Of a DNA stretch of 9,496 bases, positions 1 to 6,552 are shown piece after piece. Location: NCBI GenBank assembly GCA_964505325.1, contig CAZDHT010000216.1, positions 1 through 9,496 on the forward strand, in the 5' to 3' direction. The DNA is from CAZDHT01 sp964505325. GTDB lineage: Bacteria; Planctomycetota; PUPC01. Under the pieces are notes generated by a model, which worked only from the letters and a program-made list of their open reading frames with translations, searched no databases and was not told the DNA's origin. How positions within the stretch are numbered: the first letter of the stretch is position 1; every line of letters starts with the position of its first letter. The position numbers and the translations under genes were made by a program.

Positions 1-2683
1 CGCCAACAGAATGCGGATTGCGGATTGCGGAATGCGGAATGAGAGGAACGCCGTCATCCACGTTGCCATAGCGACCGACGCGCAGGATGGGGTTCCCGTT
101 GGCGTCCAGAACGATCACGCTGCAGTGGTCGACCTCGGGCAGGAAGGACCGCGCAAAGTAGTCCAGGTCAAAACGGCTTGTCCCCTGGCAGTGGCAGTCG
201 CGGCTGGCGCTGAAGAGACACTTGGTGTCCATCCCTACCCCGCCGTACATCCACTCCGCGCCGGTGACCCACGCTCTGCCCACGTCTCCCTTCGCCAGGT
301 CGGGCGACCGTTTCGGACGCGCCGGTCCGGACAGTGGGATTGTGGCCTTGGTCGCCAGGATCTTCGCCTTTCCCGGCTTCACTTTGATCAGTGTGCACGT
401 CGTATCGTTGAAATGCGCTTTGCCATCCCGGCTGAACCTGGCGGCCGAGAGCACGTACAGGTTGTCGTCCTTGTCCATGTGGATGCCGCTGGCCCGGCCC
501 AGCCCCGGGACGGCGTCTTCGTACACCAGCTTCCCGTGCTTGTCCCACACGTGAACGTTCACGTGTCCGCCCCGGCCAGGGAAGATGGGCGGCGTATAGG
601 TCCGGGTGGTCGTCGAATGGATATCCTTTGCGCTCTTCCGGTCCTTTCCACCCGGCGGGTTGATGAAGGCGGCGAACACGTGGCCTTTCGGCGATACGCC
701 CATCCCGTACATCTGCCCGGAGGAGTTGCTGAAGCCGACCGCCGTGAGCACCGACGTCACATCGCACCACTTGATGGGGTGGTAGCCGTGCTTCTTCCGG
801 CTCTCGCCGTAGTCGAACGGGACCTCGCGCCAGTTGGTCGAGTCGAAGCGGGCGATGGTGTCGAGCGTGCGCAGGTAGGCCAGGCCCTGCATGTCGAAGG
901 CGATGTCCTCGGCGTCGAAAGGGATCGGCACCAGCCGCTGCTTGCCGGTCTCGGGGTCGATGGCGATGAGTTCGGTGATCGCCTTGACGTGGATGGCGGC
1001 GGGGTCGTGGTGCTCGCCCACGTAGAGCCAGCCGTTGGCGGGGTTGACGAACAGGCGCTGGCGGGCGTGGCGCGGGCCGCGCAGACGGGCGACCGTTCTC
1101 CGGGCTTCTTTGGCGAAGTCCCGCTTCACGACCAGCTTGCCGCCGCGCTCGACCAGGAGCAGGATGTTCATCTTCTCGATGGGCCAGCCGCGATAAGAGA
1201 CGGGCTTGTTGCGGGCGAGCCAGATGGTCGGGGGATCGGTCCAGAAGTCCACGTCCGCCTCGGCCCGGCGCGTGTTCACGCCGAGCCGCTGCCGCGCCAC
1301 CGGCAGCACGTGCGCGGACAGGACGCGCGGGTCCTCGAACGACTTGATGCGCCTGAGCGTCGATTCGATGGCGGTGTCCTGGCGCCGGACGGCGCTGCAA
1401 CTGATCGGCCAGGAGAAGACGTAGAGCTCGCCCGTCTTGGGATGGATGCGGATCCGCGCCGGCCGCCGCGTCTTGATCGTCTTGAGCAGTTTGGCCTCGG
1501 GCGAGAAGACCTGGATGCGGTCATTGCCCCAGTCGGCGACGTACACCCGGTCCGTCGCGTCGCACGCGACCGACGCGGGCATCGTGAAATGGGCGTCGTC
1601 CGATCCGTGGCCGCGCTGCTTGCCCGACTTCAGCACGCCGGCAAAGGGCGTCGGCTCACCATTGCCGTCCAGCGCGACGCGCGCCACACCGTGCAGGGCG
1701 TGAGTGCGGAAGTATGCGTGGTAGTTGAAGCCCGTCAGGTAGAGCCACTTGCCGTCGGGACTGACGGCACAACTGCGCGGAGCCACGTAGAAATCGCGGA
1801 TGAACTCCTTGTTCGCGGCGGCGTCCTTGACTCGCAGCGGAATGCCCGTGCGCGGGCCGAACGTCAGCCCGGCAGTTCGGTTGCCGATTGCCAGCCGGTT
1901 GACCCGCTGGTTGACAAGGAACAGCTCGCCGCGGTGGGTGCACAGGGTCGTAGCGGCGGGTGCGCCGCCGCCTGTCGGCCAGCCTTTGCCGAACGCCAGG
2001 TCGCCCGAGGTCAGCAGTGTTGATTGCGCCAGGCCCCACCGAAGCGGCAGGCGGGCGCCGTCCTGCGTGAACGTGTGCCACTTGAGATTCTTCACCCGCC
2101 CCAGTTCGGCCGCGGGGAACGGATAGACCGTGCGGACGTAGTTGCCGTCGTGGTCAAACATGCGGACGTGGTCGTGTCCGAACCCCTCGTACACATAGAC
2201 GCCTTCCGGCGCCGCGGCGGCCAGGCTGGGCTGGGCCCCGATGTGCTTCGGGTCGCCCGGGCGCTTCTTTGGCGACCAGAACAGCGTCCGCTCGAACCGC
2301 GCCTTCAGGCCGAGCGACACGCGTACCGTGCAGCTCTCCTTGTCGTCGACGTACCTGCTCTGGTCATCTTTGCCGTCCCAGACGATGCTCTGTGATTTCG
2401 AGCTCTTCCGGAACGGCGCCGGGGCGTTCACCCCCAGGACACCGCTCGCCAGGTGACGGACGATCTTCCCGTTCCCGTCCTCGATGGCGACCGTCGCGTC
2501 ACAGAATGCCTCCGACGCGAACGCGATCGTGATCCGGTCGCCCCGGCGCGTGACCGTCGGCTTCCGGGCGAACGCGAAGACCGGCTGCCGCTTGACCTTG
2601 AATTCATCCAGGCCGGATGCGTGCGCGGCGGCGCCGGAACACAGCACGGCGAAGGCCATGAGCCGCGTGGCCTGCGTCGTCAT
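1..2683 (-). CDS. Secreted NHL-repeat / FlgD-like Ig domain protein, 3' end cut by window edge
   Basis: The frame is open from the ATG at 2683 to the left edge (894 codons, no stop), so the C-terminus lies outside the window. The start is set by GGAGG at 2691-2695, 7 nt upstream. Residues 1-22 look like a Sec signal peptide (hydrophobic core MAFAVLCSGAAA, then AHA-S). Residues 45-127 resemble the FlgD-type Ig fold, with a VWDGKDD motif at about 101-107. A clear NHL motif, VYVADWGNDRIQVF, sits at 380-393, and other beta-propeller-like strands such as SPDGKWLYL and NGWLYVGEH surround it. Near the end are CHC (830-832) followed by RFDLDYFARSF, then VLDANGNPILRVGRYGN at about 860-876, which I recall from large planctomycete NHL proteins. 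The protein is probably periplasmic or extracellular. NHL propellers usually bind proteins or ligands. No enzymatic residues can be identified and the substrate is unknown. The gene is transcribed away from 3037 from its own promoter. Confidence 0.88.
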   Translation of the reverse strand, partial: MTTQATRLMAFAVLCSGAAAHASGLDEFKVKRQPVFAFARKPTVTRRGDRITIAFASEAFCDATVAIEDGNGKIVRHLASGVLGVNAPAPFRKSSKSQSIVWDGKDDQSRYVDDKESCTVRVSLGLKARFERTLFWSPKKRPGDPKHIGAQPSLAAAAPEGVYVYEGFGHDHVRMFDHDGNYVRTVYPFPAAELGRVKNLKWHTFTQDGARLPLRWGLAQSTLLTSGDLAFGKGWPTGGGAPAATTLCTHRGELFLVNQRVNRLAIGNRTAGLTFGPRTGIPLRVKDAAANKEFIRDFYVAPRSCAVSPDGKWLYLTGFNYHAYFRTHALHGVARVALDGNGEPTPFAGVLKSGKQRGHGSDDAHFTMPASVACDATDRVYVADWGNDRIQVFSPEAKLLKTIKTRRPARIRIHPKTGELYVFSWPISCSAVRRQDTAIESTLRRIKSFEDPRVLSAHVLPVARQRLGVNTRRAEADVDFWTDPPTIWLARNKPVSYRGWPIEKMNILLLVERGGKLVVKRDFAKEARRTVARLRGPRHARQRLFVNPANGWLYVGEHHDPAAIHVKAITELIAIDPETGKQRLVPIPFDAEDIAFDMQGLAYLRTLDTIARFDSTNWREVPFDYGESRKKHGYHPIKWCDVTSVLTAVGFSNSSGQMYGMGVSPKGHVFAAFINPPGGKDRKSAKDIHSTTTRTYTPPIFPGRGGHVNVHVWDKHGKLVYEDAVPGLGRASGIHMDKDDNLYVLSAARFSRDGKAHFNDTTCTLIKVKPGKAKILATKATIPLSGPARPKRSPDLAKGDVGRAWVTGAEWMYGGVGMDTKCLFSASRDCHCQGTSRFDLDYFARSFLPEVDHCSVIVLDANGNPILRVGRYGNVDDGVPLIPHSAIRNPHSVG
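7..41. repeat. Five-unit 7-bp tandem repeat inside the NHL gene
   Basis: Consecutive 7-mers on the plus strand read CAGAATG, CGGATTG, CGGATTG, CGGAATG, CGGAATG. The array is in the open frame of the minus-strand NHL gene and encodes about residues 882-892 (HSAIRNPHSV). Seven is not a multiple of three, so each unit is read in a different phase and the peptide has a 7-residue period per three units. The reading frame stays open through it to the window edge. Confidence 0.9.
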
Positions 2684-2690
2684 CCGTGAG

Positions 2691-2695
2691 CCTCC
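2691..2695 (-). promoter_or_regulatory. Shine-Dalgarno GGAGG for the NHL protein gene
   Basis: GGAGG on the minus strand lies 7 nt before the ATG at 2683. It fixes that start, and the resulting N-terminus is a good signal peptide. Confidence 0.8.
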
Positions 2696-2794
2696 ACGGC
2701 GACCGTGATGCGTGGCACGCCGCCTCTGTTCGTCTCTGCGGCTCCGCAGTCGCTCATGCGCTTACTCCGCGCCTCCCCGCCGGGCCTTCAGTTG

Positions 2795-2822
2795 ATGTTA
2801 GCACCGGCAGGGGTGGTGTCAA
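2795..2822 (-). promoter_or_regulatory. Predicted sigma70-type promoter for the NHL gene
   Basis: On the minus strand a perfect -35 TTGACA (2817-2822) is followed by a 16-bp spacer and the -10-like TAACAT (2795-2800, 4 of 6 consensus bases). Transcription would start near 2788 and give a leader of about 105 nt before the ATG at 2683. The prediction rests on consensus match and position only. Confidence 0.55.
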
Positions 2823-2876
2823 GCAGCATCCGGACGCGGGCGAGCCGCATGTCGGAGATTCGCACGGGGATTTTGG

Positions 2877-2906
2877 TTGCCGCAGGCGTTGTCGGGGTTG
2901 TATACT
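2877..2906 (+). promoter_or_regulatory. Predicted sigma70-type promoter for the lipoprotein gene
   Basis: TTGCCG (2877-2882, 4 of 6) is followed by an 18-bp spacer and TATACT (2901-2906, 5 of 6). Transcription would start near 2913. That gives a leader of about 124 nt containing both hairpins at 2942-2989. Confidence 0.55.
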
Positions 2907-2941
2907 AGCTGCGGCAGACTTGAGGGCTTTAACAAAACAGT

Positions 2942-2989
2942 GGGGCGGACACTCCTGTCTGCCCCGTGGCAGGCAAGAATGCCTGCCAC
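2942..2989. repeat. Paired palindromic (REP-like) element in the lipoprotein leader
   Basis: There are two adjacent hairpins. The first has 9-bp arms GGGGCGGAC (2942-2950) and GTCTGCCCC (2957-2965) with one G-T wobble and a 6-nt loop. The second has perfect 10-bp arms GTGGCAGGCA (2966-2975) and TGCCTGCCAC (2980-2989) with a 4-nt AGAA loop. From memory, elements of this wording are scattered in many copies in planctomycete genomes and often generate spurious reading frames. The copy number in this genome cannot be seen here. Confidence 0.75.
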
Positions 2990-3024
2990 ACCAGGGTTTT
3001 GATAGAACCCCTTACTCAGTTCAC

Positions 3025-3030
3025 AGGAGG
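3025..3030 (+). promoter_or_regulatory. Shine-Dalgarno AGGAGG for the lipoprotein gene
   Basis: AGGAGG ends 6 nt before the ATG at 3037. It identifies this ATG, rather than any upstream in-frame codon, as the start. Confidence 0.88.
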
Positions 3031-3036
3031 TCCGGC

Positions 3037-3456
3037 ATGCACAGGTTCCAGTCTTTCAAGTGGCTGTGGGTGTTGTGCGCTGTTCTGGCCGTAACCGGCA
3101 GTTGTAGCAAGCCGGCGCGGAAGAGGCCGGAACCCAAGACTTACACGAGCGAGAAGCCGGGCAAGTGGAAAGACGTCAAGGTGGACATCGCGTTCGACGG
3201 GCCCAAGATCACCGTAGCAGTGGCCAACTACAAGACAACGCCGGACGACTACGTGCAGAGGTTTGAACTGATCGACAGCCAGGGCAACAGCGTGGGACGC
3301 CGGGTGTTCGCGGCCGGCCGCGAGCCGAAAGAGACGTTCATCCTGAAACCTCCCACCAAGGAAATCACCGTGCTGGTCACATCGACGAAGCGGGGGAGAT
3401 GGCAGTGCGACCCGGTGGTGGTCCCGGCGGGCGCGTTCGAGCCACCAAAAAAATGA
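3037..3456 (+). CDS. Small putative lipoprotein with a degenerate superoxide-reductase-like (SORL) domain
   Basis: The product has 139 residues. Residues 9-22 form a hydrophobic signal segment ending TGSC, with Cys23 as the likely lipidated residue. The lipobox is atypical (Thr at -3), so anchoring is probable but not certain. The mature part begins with a Lys/Pro-rich linker (25-45) and continues as a compact beta-rich domain (46-127). The order of motifs there recalls the desulfoferrodoxin/neelaredoxin SORL domain: DDYVQRFELID (70-80) where HYIEWIEL is expected, a GREPKETF turn (94-101) where PGxxPxAxF is expected, and STKRGRW (116-122) where CNxHGLW is expected. No histidine exists after residue 2 and the Cys ligand is Ser/Thr, so it cannot be an iron superoxide reductase. 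An alternative is an unrelated Ig-like lipoprotein. The gene has its own promoter and meets the sigma54-activator gene tail to tail. Confidence 0.82.
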   Translation: MHRFQSFKWLWVLCAVLAVTGSCSKPARKRPEPKTYTSEKPGKWKDVKVDIAFDGPKITVAVANYKTTPDDYVQRFELIDSQGNSVGRRVFAAGREPKETFILKPPTKEITVLVTSTKRGRWQCDPVVVPAGAFEPPKK

Positions 3457-3495
3457 GAACGGGCCGCGCTGCACGGGAGAGCAGGCAGCCCGTTC
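3447..3495 (-). terminator. Probable rho-independent terminator of the sensor-regulator operon
   Basis: Arms GAACGGG (3457-3463) and CCCGTTC (3489-3495) form a 7-bp stem, with an inner CTGC/GCAG pairing. Read on the minus strand, the hairpin is followed after 3 nt by seven T residues (the A run at 3447-3453). The T run overlaps the last codons of the convergent lipoprotein gene. On the plus strand no T run follows, so it is less likely to stop lipoprotein transcription efficiently. Confidence 0.6.
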
Positions 3496-3502
3496 CCGTT
3501 AT

Positions 3503-3589
3503 CACGGACAAGTGCCGATCAGCCCAAGATAGCCGAACAAGGAGAGCGTGCGCGGCGCGGGGCCGCGACGCGACCGGCGTTTGTCCGTG
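3503..3589. repeat. 9-bp inverted repeat bracketing a GC-rich convergent junction
   Basis: CACGGACAA (3503-3511) and TTGTCCGTG (3581-3589) are exact inverted copies around about 69 bp that contain smaller GC-rich complementary pieces. The element sits just past the stop of the minus-strand regulator gene. It may be a long stem in the 3' untranslated region or a repeat remnant. Confidence 0.45.
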
Positions 3590-3618
3590 TTGATTCGCAG
3601 CGACCTCACTGGTCTCGC

Positions 3619-5010
3619 TCAGCCATCCAGACACGTCCCGATCAGGTCGAGCCGTCGCATCTTGTTGAACAAAGTCGACCGGTTGACTCCGAGCAATTTG
3701 GCCGCGACGTTGCGGTTCCCGCCGGCCGATTCAAGCGCCCGCTGGATGATCTCGCGCTCCGGCCCCGCCAAGGCTTCCTTGAGGGGGCGGATCTCGCCGG
3801 TCTTGGGCGCACTGGGACGGGCCTCGGCGAAGCTGCGGGCGACCTGCGGCGTCAGGTCGGCGAAATCGATCTCGTCGCCGGCCGCCAGGAGGACACCGCG
3901 CTCGACCACGTTCTCGAGCTCGCGCACGTTGCCGGGCCAGTCATACGTGGTCAGCGCCTCCAGCGCCGCCGGGGTGACGCCGGTGACCTGCTTGTCCAGC
4001 CGGGCGGCGTGTTTCTCGATGAAGTGTTCGACCAAGAGGGGGATGTCGTCCCGGCGCTCGCGGAGCGGCGGCACGGGGATCGGCACGACGTTGATGCGGT
4101 AGTACAGGTCCTCGCGAAACCGGCCCTGTTCCACTTCCTTGGCCAGGTCGACGTTGGTGGCAAGAATGATGCGGACGTTCACGCGGATGGTCTCGGTCCC
4201 ACCCACCCGCTCGAGGGAGGAGTCCTGAATCACCCGCAGCAGCTTGACCTGAAGCGAGGGGCTGGCGGTGGCGATCTCGTCCAGGAAAATGGTGCCCCCG
4301 TCGGCCGCCTCGAACTTGCCTTTCTTGCGATGGGTGGCGCCGGTGAACGCGCCGGCCTCGTGTCCGAACAGCTCGCTCTCGAGGAGCGACTCGCTGAGCG
4401 CGCCGCACGACACCTCGACGAACGGGCCGTCCGCCCACGACGAGTTGAAGTGCATCGCCCGGGCGAGCATGGTCTTGCCGGTGCCGCTCTCGCCGGTGAT
4501 CAGCACGGTGGTCCGCGTGGCGGCGATGGTCTGGACCATCTTGACCACCTTCATCATTTCGGGGTCCCGGCACAGGATGCTGCCGACGTCGAACTCGTGG
4601 TGTGCGACTTCGCGGAGCGCCTCGGTCTCTTCCTTCAACTGGTTCCGCCTGAGCGTCTGCTCGACCACCAGCCGGATCTCGCTGTCCACCAGCGGCTTGG
4701 TGATGTAGTTCGTCGCGCCGCACTGGATCGCCTGCACGGCGTCTTTGATCGTCCCGTAGCCGGTGATCAGCACGAAGGCGAGGTCGGGGTGCGTCTTCCT
4801 GACGGTTTCGAGGAGCTTGAAGCCCGTGCCGTCGGGCATGTACACGTCGGAGAGGATCAGGTCGAGCGGCCGGGTGTTGACGATTTCGGTCGCCTCGGCG
4901 ATGGTCTCGACGCCGTATACCTCGTGGCCCTCGATCTTGAGGAACGCCACGAGTGAGCGCAGGACAATCTCTTCGTCGTCCAGGACCAGAATGCGGGCTT
5001 TGCCCATCAT
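3619..5010 (-). CDS. NtrC-family sigma54-dependent response regulator (REC-AAA+-Fis HTH)
   Basis: The product has 463 residues in the standard three-domain order. The receiver (about 5-120) has acidic D11 D12, phosphoacceptor D55, T83 and K105, so it looks phosphorylatable. The AAA+ domain (about 142-375) has Walker A GESGTGKT (173-180), the sigma54-contacting GAFTGA loop (220-225), Walker B TIFLDEI (240-246), and the arginine-finger region FREDLYYRINVVPIPVPPLR. The C-terminus has a Fis-type helix-turn-helix (about 420-455, GNRNVAAKLLGVNRSTLFNKM). It should remodel sigma54 RNA polymerase at distant enhancers after phosphorylation. ATG at 5010 or 5007 is preferred because AGGGAG (5015-5020) lies just upstream. 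Longer in-frame starts would overlap the upstream gene extensively. The gene begins 8 nt after the stop of the GAF/PAS gene, so the two are probably translationally coupled. The cognate kinase is not in this window. Confidence 0.95.
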   Translation of the reverse strand: MMGKARILVLDDEEIVLRSLVAFLKIEGHEVYGVETIAEATEIVNTRPLDLILSDVYMPDGTGFKLLETVRKTHPDLAFVLITGYGTIKDAVQAIQCGATNYITKPLVDSEIRLVVEQTLRRNQLKEETEALREVAHHEFDVGSILCRDPEMMKVVKMVQTIAATRTTVLITGESGTGKTMLARAMHFNSSWADGPFVEVSCGALSESLLESELFGHEAGAFTGATHRKKGKFEAADGGTIFLDEIATASPSLQVKLLRVIQDSSLERVGGTETIRVNVRIILATNVDLAKEVEQGRFREDLYYRINVVPIPVPPLRERRDDIPLLVEHFIEKHAARLDKQVTGVTPAALEALTTYDWPGNVRELENVVERGVLLAAGDEIDFADLTPQVARSFAEARPSAPKTGEIRPLKEALAGPEREIIQRALESAGGNRNVAAKLLGVNRSTLFNKMRRLDLIGTCLDG

Positions 5011-5018
5011 GGGTCTCC

Positions 5019-6509
5019 CTAAGTCTCCTTCACCGGGATCAGGGGGCAGTCGTCCGGGGTGGCGATAATCGTGCCGCCGGATATGCTCCCGTCGGGGAGC
5101 CGAAGCGGCGCAATCACCACGTTGAGGCATCCGTCCGCAGGCCGGCCGTCGCGGCCCGCTCGAAGCGAACCGGATGCGAGTCTCTTTGTCGAGCCGCGCT
5201 CCATCACCTCGACCGCCGCATTCGCGAGGCCGGCCAGTTCGGAGCGGGCGGGATGTCCCGTGAGCGAGCCGCCCGGCGCTAGGTCAAGCATCTCCTTGGC
5301 GGCGTCGTTGGCGAACGTGACGGTCAGGTCGGGATCGAACGCCGCCACGGCGGCGGGAAGGCTGCTCACAATCGCGTCTGCCAGGCTTCTGGCCCGGGTC
5401 AGCCTTTCGCCGGTCGCCTGCAGGTCGCCTCGCGCCGAGCATATCTCTCGGGTCAGGCCCTCGTTGGCCCGCTTGAGCTCTTCGGCGGCAACGGCGCCGT
5501 TGACGGCGCTGGCCACGTACCCGGCGAGGATCGACAGCAGCCGGAGGTCGTCGGGGGTGAACGGTTCTCCGGAGCGTTTTTCCGTGATGTTCATCTCGCC
5601 CAGCAGCCGGCCGTGGTGGATGAGCGGCACGGCGATGAACGACGTGGAGCGATAGCGGCGCGTGCCCGTGGGGCCTAACGCGTCGGACTTGAACCGCGAA
5701 TCCTTTTCGACGTTGGCGACCAGCACCGGGCTCCGCTCGCGGGCCACCTTTCCCGAGATGCCTTCGCCGAGCTTCCGCCCGAGTCCGATCAGTTCCTCCG
5801 CGCCCGGCCCTTCGGCGGCGCGGACGACCAGCTCCTCGGTCCGGGGATCGAAGATGAGAAACGACCCACACTCGGACTCGAATGCTTCCAGGGCGCGCCG
5901 CAGGGCCCGCCGCAGCACCTCGTCGAGGTCGGGCACGGAGCTCATGTCCTGCGCCATTTCGTTGAGCATGGCGAGCTCCTGGAGCCGCTGCCGGAGCGAC
6001 GACGTCTGCGTGTCGAGCGCCCGCTCCAGCTCGCCGCCTCTCCGGCGAAGCCGCGAGTGCTCCATGGCGCGGCCGAGCATCAGCCGGAGCTGATGGCCGT
6101 CGGCGTCTTCGGGCAGGAAGTCATACGCGCCTTCGACCATCACCTCGATCAACTGCTCGTATTCGGAGCACGGAGCGGCGATCACGACCACCGCCTCGTT
6201 GTTCGTCCTGCGGACCTCGCGCACGAAATCGCGCGCCAGCATCCCGTTCCTGACCTTGGCGACCACGATAATGTCGTAGAGCCGCTCGCGGAGTATGGCA
6301 AGCGCGTCGGGGAAGGCCCGAGCGAAGCGCATGTCCTGCCGGAGGCTGCGTGCCGCCTTGCGGAGCCGGTCTTCCAGCGAGCCGGGGTTGCACACGGCCA
6401 GTACGCTGAAGGCCTCGTCGACTTGGACGGGCCGCGGCCAATGGCCGGAGGAGGCGCCGGGTGTCGCGCCCGGCCTCAGCAGGTGGGTGATCTCGGCTGG
6501 GTTTCCCAC
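5019..6509 (-). CDS. Pseudoreceiver-GAF-PAS signalling protein without kinase domain
   Basis: The product has 496 residues starting at GTG (6509), chosen because AGGAG (6517-6521) lies 7 nt upstream. Residues 34-152 have the length and strand pattern of a receiver domain, but the acidic pair is CN, the phosphoacceptor Asp is Ala84 (DIIVVAKV), and the conserved Thr and Lys are Ala and Glu, so it is a pseudoreceiver. A predicted coiled coil (153-190) leads to a GAF domain (about 194-342) with LGEGISGKVARERSPVLVANV, FIAVPLIHHGRLLGEMNI and FTPDDLRLLSILAGYVASAV. A second helix (340-378) leads to a PAS fold (about 378-485: IVSSLPAAVAAFDPDLTVTFAND). No H-box and no HATPase N/G boxes follow; the protein ends at the PAS domain. 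No membrane segment or signal peptide is visible, so it is cytoplasmic. It probably senses a small ligand or redox state and acts on the coupled NtrC-type regulator or on a kinase encoded elsewhere. Confidence 0.88.
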   Translation of the reverse strand: MGNPAEITHLLRPGATPGASSGHWPRPVQVDEAFSVLAVCNPGSLEDRLRKAARSLRQDMRFARAFPDALAILRERLYDIIVVAKVRNGMLARDFVREVRRTNNEAVVVIAAPCSEYEQLIEVMVEGAYDFLPEDADGHQLRLMLGRAMEHSRLRRRGGELERALDTQTSSLRQRLQELAMLNEMAQDMSSVPDLDEVLRRALRRALEAFESECGSFLIFDPRTEELVVRAAEGPGAEELIGLGRKLGEGISGKVARERSPVLVANVEKDSRFKSDALGPTGTRRYRSTSFIAVPLIHHGRLLGEMNITEKRSGEPFTPDDLRLLSILAGYVASAVNGAVAAEELKRANEGLTREICSARGDLQATGERLTRARSLADAIVSSLPAAVAAFDPDLTVTFANDAAKEMLDLAPGGSLTGHPARSELAGLANAAVEVMERGSTKRLASGSLRAGRDGRPADGCLNVVIAPLRLPDGSISGGTIIATPDDCPLIPVKET

Positions 6510-6552
6510 GGTCCAACTCCTCGCTCGCTGCCAATTCGCGCCGGTCAGTCGG

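Larger units (their letters stand above)
2684..3036. other. Divergent intergenic region between NHL gene and lipoprotein gene
   Basis: This 353-bp gap separates two divergently transcribed genes. It holds a leftward promoter (2795-2822), a rightward promoter (2877-2906), a short palindrome CTGCGG-CT-CCGCAG at 2736-2749 in the NHL leader, and two repeat-type hairpins (2942-2989) in the lipoprotein leader. A third weak hairpin (GGGTT/AACCC, about 2994-3009) lies just before the lipoprotein ribosome site. I see no credible coding sequence. A frame extends upstream of 3037 on the plus strand but runs through the repeat and lacks a ribosome site. Confidence 0.75.

Noticed and set aside
11..2023. 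A 670-codon plus-strand open frame opposite the NHL gene
   Set aside because: It is the antisense shadow of a GC-rich gene. The minus-strand frame has a signal peptide, an NHL motif and a ribosome site, while the plus-strand product is low-complexity with no family landmarks.
2686..3036. N-terminal extension of the lipoprotein frame upstream of 3037
   Set aside because: The extension would encode peptides from the hairpin repeat (GGHSCLPRGRQECLPH), runs through the predicted promoter and has no ribosome site. AGGAGG and a signal segment support 3037.
5011..5130. Longer start for the sigma54 activator at 5130
   Set aside because: It would overlap the end of the GAF/PAS gene by 112 bases and add 40 residues before a receiver domain that begins normally at MGKARILVLDDEE.
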